From: a virus
Length of the DNA stretch: 21,811 nucleotides
Direction: 5' to 3' (one strand)
IMG/VR virus record: IMGVR_UViG_3300008259_000251
Coordinates: 1-21,811 of that record
Shown in pieces: positions 1-9,000 of this stretch. A program made the position numbers and the translations under genes. Under the pieces are notes generated by a model that saw only the letters and a list, made by a program, of their open reading frames with translations, was not told the origin of the DNA and did not search any database. How positions within the stretch are numbered: position 1 is the first letter of the stretch; every line of letters begins with the position of its first letter.

Positions 1-3000
1 CTTATTGAAGTAAAGAAAAGGTCATTCCATAACAGCGAAAGATCGTTTATAAAAATGTCTTGTTTGATTGCTTGCAGTATAGTTCTAAGTTCTAATGTTG
101 GCAACAGATCATAGCTACCTATGCCATAGTTGGCTGTTGCATCAAATCCTAAAGTTATTGTTGAACTGCTATACAAGTTAGAACTGAATACAATAGTTCC
201 GTTTTGTCTAGCTATTAAATTATAATTTCCTAGTATGGATCCCAATCCTGGTTGAGTTTTTTGTAATAGGGCCCAGCCGCCTGTGCCATATTCTTTTAAA
301 CGCAGTATGTCTCCTAATTCTATTTGAATAGTTGGTTCTTCATACAGATTTCCAATTTCTTTTACTATTCTGCTTACTGACGAATATCCAGGTGCATACC
401 AGTCTGTATAACTCCAATATTTGGTTGTATCAAATCCCTGTGATGCTGATCTAAAAAAAGTTTTACGTATGTCGTCCCAACTATATATTGACCAAAATCC
501 GTCAGCAGTTTCGTCGTTCCTTACTAGTACTGCAAACTGTCGTGCAGTAGCCGTAGCTGAAGTATATTTTTTTCCTTTAGCTGTTACTGACACTGATGAT
601 ATTCTACCTTGATTATCCAAGGTAGCAACTGCTTTTGCTCCGTCTACAAGATTTACTCTAAGACTGGCTTGTGTAACTCTTAGTGTATTTAGAACTGTGA
701 GATCAATGTATGTGTCAACCGCTTGATCATACAAATCTAACGTAGATGCAGGAATACTATCTACTTGATTTAATCTTGTAAAATCAATTATATCCGCAAA
801 AGGACGAGTTAACAAAATAGTATTGACTTTATCTAAAACAATTTTTAATATTTTGTTATTGTCTTTGAACATGCTTTGACGAGGTCTAAAGGACAGTCCA
901 TATTTTTGTTTTATTGGTAACTTGGGGTCTGGTACAGTGTTACCTGATTGATCAAAACCAACTAGACTATCAATCCATTTGGTTTCAAGATTTGTGTTTG
1001 GCTCACTGCCTACCATACCTTCGGTCAGTAGTTGATATTCTGTATGAACTATACCGTTACTTGTTTTGGTATTTTTAAATTCAATGTTAAACAACGCTTT
1101 TTCAACACGCAGTAATTGATCAAAATTATAAAATAAAAACTTATCTTTATCAATCAATGCTACTATAGGAATTCCAGACGATTGAGGACTAGATATTAAA
1201 GAGGATACCGATGCTGATGATACTCGTCTACCTGGCACATTTGCAGGAACTAGTGTTTTATTTTTTACCCAGAAATAGTATCTAGTACCAACAAGTACTC
1301 CAGTTGAAGAATTGTAAATCTCTTTAATACTATAAACGGTATCTTGAGGATATAGAGGCTGACCCGATATTCCCTCAGACAGGCCTTCGTTTGTGTCAGC
1401 AAGTATACTCCAATCCGATGGCAGTAATACAGACTCTACCCACTCATAGACATCAATACTAGATCCATAGGCCATTTGATTCCAGTGCCCTTGTCTATAG
1501 GTAAGGTCACCTTGTTCATATTCTATCCATTTTACCTTGCTTAGATCCCACCATAGCTTACCAACATTTTTTTCAAACCATGCCTGATCAGCATCTACTA
1601 CTTGTTCGTCTGCACCTATAGTATAAGTGGCAGGATCATAGACTGTTTTGTAGGCAATTTCTTGTTCAGCCAGACCTAAGATTTTTAATTTAGCATGATC
1701 GATTATATCTATGTCTGCTAGTTTTATACTGTTTTCGGGATCGTAAATTTCAATAGATTTAAATAGTTCTAGATTGGCTCTTAAACCCTGCGAAGCTGTT
1801 ACATTCCAGATTTGTATAAACGGGTCTTTTCTAAATAATCGTGTCATTCCTCGACTGTCGTCAAGTAGGTTTTGATCAATCTCTGTTAATCGATATGTTG
1901 GTGATCCTGTTATAATTACAGACCCAACACAGTCTAAACTATATCCAAAAGATTCAGCATTCTTTAAATCTGCTTCTAATTTTTCAGCTAGAATAAAGAC
2001 ATTGTCTTTTCTTTCAAATACATATACCTGTCCGGTGTATCCTTGATTTTTTGTAAATGTTGTAGAATTACCGTCAAAGGAAGTAGCATCTCCAACATCG
2101 AATCTTACCGGTAATCTGTAGGGAGCATTTTTAGCTCCTACTACTATTCTTGTTGCATCAGAATCAATAGATACTGCAGATCCAAACAACGCATTATTGT
2201 AATATTCAAAACTATATAATTTTTGTGCTAACGAATACTCAGGCAATTGTGTACTAGTTGTATTAAACACAAACACCGAACCTTGATTTTGAAATCTTAC
2301 ATCTGCTTCGGGACAAGAAACTACTAGAACACTACCAGAGGCGTTAATGTCCATGGCGAATCCAAATCTATCACCAGCTGATATATCTACCGCACTGTTA
2401 GTTAGATTTAATTGCTCTATGTTTTCCGCTGTGATCACTTGTTGTAATTCGTAAACCTTATTAGCGTTTCGTTTATAGATATAAATTTTGCCAGTGATTA
2501 ATGTATTGTCGTTGGAGATCTGTTGCCAGAACTCATATCCATTATCTGGTGGTTGATTTTTACTAACAATGGTGCTGTCTAATGCAGAATCTGGTAACGG
2601 ATTTTGATCAAACGGTTCTACTAGTCTGTAGTATAAACTGTTGCGCAATACCACATCTCCTTCTCTATATTCCTGATATGAAATCCAAGGTCCTTTATAT
2701 CTGGTAAAATATTGACCATCACTGTTTGGGGATCCTACTACTAGTATACTTCCGTCTTGATTCATTGCAAGACTTGTTCCGAATTCATCTCCAATTTTTA
2801 CCAATTCAGAAATCTGATCAGGAGTAAAAAGCCCCACAGGTATTGTAGAGTCACTGTAAGGTGTTGTAGAGTCATCGTCGTCTAACGCAATGTTTGTAGG
2901 TAACGAATTCTGAGTACTTATAGAATCTAATTCTATCCAATCTATAGTATCTAATCTGCCCGCTTCGTTGACTGGTATAGAACTGCCGTCACCTTGATAA

Positions 3001-6000
3001 TCAACTATAGCTTGATAAAGTCTATTGTCTTGCCATACTATAGATCCCGTTGGATAAAATTTTGTTCCGTCATAGATTCCTACATAGTTGGTGTTTTCAA
3101 GATGTAACCATCCCTGAGTTTGAATTTCTCGATAGGTAATTGTTAAGGTAGCGCCGCTTCCGTATCCAGGAGCAGAAGTTGTAGGTTTGGTGCCGGGACG
3201 AACTGTTGTAAATCTTCCACGAGATATCGGCGTGGCTGCTGTAACTATTCCACTATCGATAGTTGCTAAAAAAGTTGCTGTTTGATTATCATAGGTTACC
3301 GTTAATGTTGTTGGTTCAATAACTGCTGGCCTAAAAGTCACAGACACTAAGCAACCAACAGACAAAGATGATCCGTCCGAGGACTCGCTTGGTTCAGCAG
3401 TGACTAATAACGGTGCTGAAGGTAAATCAATCCACAGGCCACGATCCAACGGAGTAACTGTTTTTACGCTGAATGCAACGCTGTTGTCTCCGGGAATAAG
3501 TGTTTCTGTATCTACTTCTGCAGTAAATGTTGCGGTCTGTCCTAGATACGTCACTGTTAATACTAACCCGGCGGATTCTGGATTGTATCCAACTCCGCCG
3601 TCAACAATTGTTACTGTATCAATTTCATAAACAGTATAATCCGATCCCCCCGAAGCTACTTCTGCAGATTCAACTTCAGTAACTGTAATTGTGTCGTATT
3701 CGTAAAGATACACCCTACCACGGTTGTCTCGAGCGCCAACAGCTGACACTGCCAAGAAATATTTTCCTAGAGTAGAACCAATTGTTAGATTTGATCCAAA
3801 AAATTCATCTTGAGCAGGTCTAGGACTAACTATCGACAAAGATTCAATCCATTGGTTGTTTACAAATTTATAGATAGTTATCAGTCCCTGGCCAGCATAT
3901 CCAGCAAATCTACCGGTGCTGTTTTCTTCTATTAATGTTGCAGGTATCCAATCGGCAGTGTTAAATGTTATAAAAGTTGAGTCACCTAAATTAGATAACG
4001 CATTCCCTGTAAAATCATTAACTGCTTTCCAAAGTTTTCCGTTATATAATACAATTTCTCCAGCAAAATAACTGTCTGTAGGTTTAAAGTCGCCCATGAA
4101 CTTGCTGGCAATAAAACTAGCATATGGCGAGCCTATTATTAAATATTCACCGTCTTCGGATGCGGCCATAGAAAGTCCAAACGATCCATTGAGTTTTAAT
4201 TTCACAGATGTAGGTGGCGATATAATTTGATATAATTTTAATCCTTCGGCTGTTTCAACATAGGAAAACACATAGCCTGTGGCAGGCATACTAGAAATGA
4301 CTTGTTTTAATTTTTCTATGTATAGAACTTTAGTGCCGCTGCCAATTGGCGTTTCAATTCCGTATTCTATTAAATCTTTTCCAGAATATTGTTTGTTTTT
4401 TTCTATAACTTCCCATCGTTGATTTTCGTTTGAATCTACCCATAATTTGGTACTATTAGGCAATGCAGCAACATCTGTTAGATTTAGATTGTCATAGTTT
4501 TCTATTCTTGAAGATTTAAAAACATTCAAAGTTGTGTATATACTATCTGAAAATTCAGGATTTAATGTTGAGGCCGAAAGCTCTACGGTAATAGTGTTAG
4601 ACGACACAGCTATTACTTTAAAAAATCCTTCCAGGTCAACAATGTCTTTTATCCCAACAATATTGTCAACTACAATATCGTGGAGTTTGTCTAGGGTTAT
4701 TACTACTGATAAATTATTTTTTGTAATTCCAATTATTCTTAACAATGGCAAATTCACAAACCTTAGCACATTCCAAGACTGCTTATCAAATGTGATCCAC
4801 ACTGTTGAATTTTCTACAAAATTATTAATATCCAGTTGCAATAATTCTTCTGTGTTTTTTACTACAAAATCAACCTGATCCTGTCTAACATAGCCTGCTA
4901 TTCTAGATGTGGGTTCTAGGTATGTTTGAGGAGTAATACTGGTTGTAAAAGCACCATCTCTTGCTAGAGTAAAATTTTTAGAATCTATTCTATAAATTTG
5001 ATCAGTTTTTATATCGCTGATCTGTTCATTGATTATCTCCACTGGCTGTGGATTAATTTCTAGGCTACTGGAAAATATTTCAAACTCAGTTTCGTTAATT
5101 TCAGCTAGGTTGCCTAATCTTCCTGATCGAAATGCCCATTCTTCGTTGACTACAATACTGTCTTCGTCAGTTTTGCTGAGTTTATCAAATATTTTGGTGA
5201 TTGCATTTAGGGTACCTTTTTCTCGGATAAACCCTTGATATAGTTGGAACTGCACTATATCGTCTTGTGCAATATTCTGTAGATAGTCTCTGGTTTGATA
5301 GCCAATTAGATGTCGGCCAAGATCACGCTGACTAGATCCCAGACCGTCGGAATCAAGATTATAATAGTCTTCAAATTGATTTATTTTATAATCAAAATTA
5401 GGAATCAATTGTTTTACAGGTGTGCTATCTAACTTTGTCCAAAAGCTGTCGTTGAACTCTACTTGACTAGTGTGATTTTTTTTACAGGTCCAGTTTATTG
5501 ATTTAAAATTAACAATGTCTCCCATTCTGTACTCGTAGAATGGGCTCCAAATCTGTATGTTAACATTGTCAAAAATAAATCCCGGACTGGTGTAATCGCC
5601 ATCCCAGTCTACTGTGCGGAATCCTCTAGATTTAATACGATCTTGTCTATATCCTGTAGGTTTATTATATATCACATCATTGAATACAGTAACATCTGAA
5701 AATATAGTTACGTGTTCTTTTAGTATAAAGTGCGCTTTAAAAAAATAAATTCCGTCTGATGTATTAGTTACTGTAATTGTTAAATTTTGAAAATCTCTGT
5801 TAACATTTATAAATGCAGGCAACAACGCAGTTCCGTCTGCTTTAAGTATCTGATATGGATAAAAATTATCAAACAAATTATCTGCTACGCCAAGCGCAAA
5901 ATTAACATTTACTTTAGATGCAGATGGGCTAATACTGATCAACGCACCAACGTCCCAGTTATGTTTGGTCCAGAACATAAACTCTTTGCTTGAGGTCAAC

Positions 6001-9000
6001 CAATCTTGTGATGTTTTATTATCTCTGTCATATTGATCAAATACAAAACCCTGAGATGATAGGTATTCTCCGTATCCTAATAAAAAATCTACTACTTTTT
6101 GTATGGTTGGCAGGATTTCACCATAACTCAATACGTTAGGTCGTAATTTATAAAATGTTTTTCTATATAATGCATTTACAGAACCAACCGTGGAAGGTTG
6201 AGGAATTTGCTTGAGATTTTCTGTATTAAAATTAACGCCGCTGGTAAAACTTTTTATTGATCTAAAATAGTTATTACCGTTTTGAATACAGGTTCCATTT
6301 CCATAGAATTTTTCTGGTTGCCATTTTACAATGTCTTCGCTGACACCGCCTACAGCAATCACTGAATCGCCAGGACTTTCAATAGCACCGAAGTAATTAA
6401 AATACGGAAACTGATTATCGTAGCCTGTTATTTTCCATCCACCGTCAGTTTTTTCTATCAGCACACCACTATATGAAATTGTAGACACCGGAGTACTAGA
6501 GTTAAAAATAATTTCATAATTTTCAGGCGGTATAAAAATACTGCTCGACGAAGACCTAGGCGACTTGCTATCTAAAAGATACTTTTGCTGTGTTTGGTCA
6601 ACAAAGCCTGACAATCTTGTAGTTAGGTTGACATCGATTCCTGAAATTTTGTCTAGTAATAGTGATTCTTGTTGCCCCTGGCTTCTTAAATAATTTATAA
6701 CATAGCAAACTAGACCGGCAGATTGTGAAACTCCCACGATAGGCATTTCAAAATTATCTAGAGTATCAAACACTCTAGTTTTTTTATTAACAGTTTGTCC
6801 TATGATATTTTTATCAAGTTTTGATATGTCAAAACTATTATTGATATAATTAAAAGGTTTGAGTAGGCAAAGAGCTTTAACTAACGCAAATGGCCATTCT
6901 GAACTAGATCTCCATCCGTATTCTACTGGGCCCATATCGCCTAACTTAAAGGCTCCGGTATTGTTAATTAGGCTGAAATTTTTGGCTAGACCGGAATCTA
7001 AGGGACTTAATAAATTGCCAAGATCGTCCGTTGGAATATGTGATAGTATACTGGCTCTTTTGTATCTGTCATATATACCGGCTCGAGATCCTTGTCGAAT
7101 AATTCCGTCTCTTAAATCTTCCCAAAGAATTAAGTTCCCTCGAGTATACGGGGCAGGGCCGTATTCACTTTCCCACCATGTAGGTTTTTCACTAAATCCC
7201 AACATTTCCCACGGACACTGGTGCGGTCGGGTTGTATCATAGAACCACTGATATACTCCTCTCCAGTAGCCTGGTAAGCTAGATGTACCCAGGCTATCTG
7301 TCATATTATTATAGGTATAGGTGAAACTGTTTTCAGTGTCAAGATACTGATTAATTGTGTAATTAATATTTGTTCCACTTATCCATTTTAAGAAATCTTG
7401 GGCAACAATAACGTCAACAAGATCTTTTGAATATTCTGCATTTCCATAATATCCTCCTACTACGTCATCGATGTTGAAAATAGATTCGTTGTATTGAGAC
7501 TTTATATTGTTGTAAATTCTTAATTCTAGTTCTAAAAGAATGTCATCTCGATAGTCTCCAAACGCTTTTGTAATGCTGCCGTCGTGTCCTCGAATAACTT
7601 CTATAGGTTCGATATAAGTATCATCAATGAATTTGCTAGGTAGATATTTTTTGTATAGGCCTAGACTTGTGGGAGTAAAAGGTATAAAATTAAAAGCTGT
7701 AGAAACGTATTCTCTAATGACAATTAGATCACCTTCTATAACTGGTATTAGAAGTGTTACGTATGATGCGTTTTCTGAAAACTGATAGTCTCTGCCTTGT
7801 ATTAACTGTTGTTTGTTTTTGTAAAGATATACGGCCTTGCGACTTAGTGTGTTTAGATCAAAGTAATTTGATAATCTAAAATTGCTAATATCAATGTCAT
7901 CCACTATGTATGCAAGTTCAGTGTATGCTCCGCTTCCTATCATGTCTGAATCAACAAATGCTGAATTTTCAGTTTTAGCTTTTCCGTATTCAGAAATTAT
8001 TTGATCAAGAGACTCTGCAGGATCATCATTATAGAGTATTTCTTTTGATAATTCAAAAAATTTATTTTTAAAATCAGTATATGCTTGCAGTGCATATTCT
8101 ATTGATTTAATAATATTGATCTGTCTATCGCACAATAAAGTAATAGCTAGAGGCGCAATTCCTGCATGTTTAACAAATCTTCTACCATTATTTTGATAGC
8201 TATCGATGTCTCTAAGATTACTAACTCCTGGATATATTCCAACAAAATTATCTGATAATTCTAACGATGTAGTTACATGGTCAATGGCTTGACCGAGAGT
8301 AAATTTTTCAATGTTTTGATTTAATGGATTTTTTTCAAGTCCGATTGGAATTTCATAATAACCTTGATTTGGTTCTGCATTTGAAAATATTTTGATTACA
8401 ACTGCGTCGTCTGCAAGAAAATCTTTTGCAAAAACAAAAGTACCGTTATTGGCTATTCCTTCATTGATGTTAACTAAACTGTTTTCTAGCCTAACTCCGT
8501 TAACATAAAATAAAATTTTTGTAACATTGATATCTACGGTATTCCAGTCAACTGTGTTAAATTTTACTGTGTTAGTCGTGGCTTGAATTGTTGTACTATC
8601 TAAAATTGGTTGGATGTAATCTTTGTTTGAGAGTTGCCAGCCATTAGCGTATTGGTTAGTTTGATTTAATTTATAAAACCCTTCATTTATTGCCTTTACA
8701 TACGGAACTTTATTAATCTGGTACGTAAACGTTTGAGAATCCCAATTAAATAAAAATTGAATATCTCCTACATTATCTATGTTAAGATATTGAAGACTTA
8801 TTCCTAGTTCAGTATCTACTATGCCATTTCCTTTGGCATAACTTAAGATTTCACTGCCTGAAAATGAACTAGTAGGATAAGATTCTACGTTTGAAAAACT
8901 AATCCCTGTACTGTCAAAGGCATCAAATAATGGTTGCTGTTGTACCTTTGTTTTTTCTTGACTAAGTCTCCAATCAGTACCGGTAAAATAAAACATTTTT

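Noticed and set aside
5801-5820. Palindromic ATTTATAAAT resembling late-promoter boxes on both strands
   Set aside because: It lies deep inside the giant gene, is not an exact NATAAATA box and has no gene start nearby; chance in AT-rich DNA is likely.
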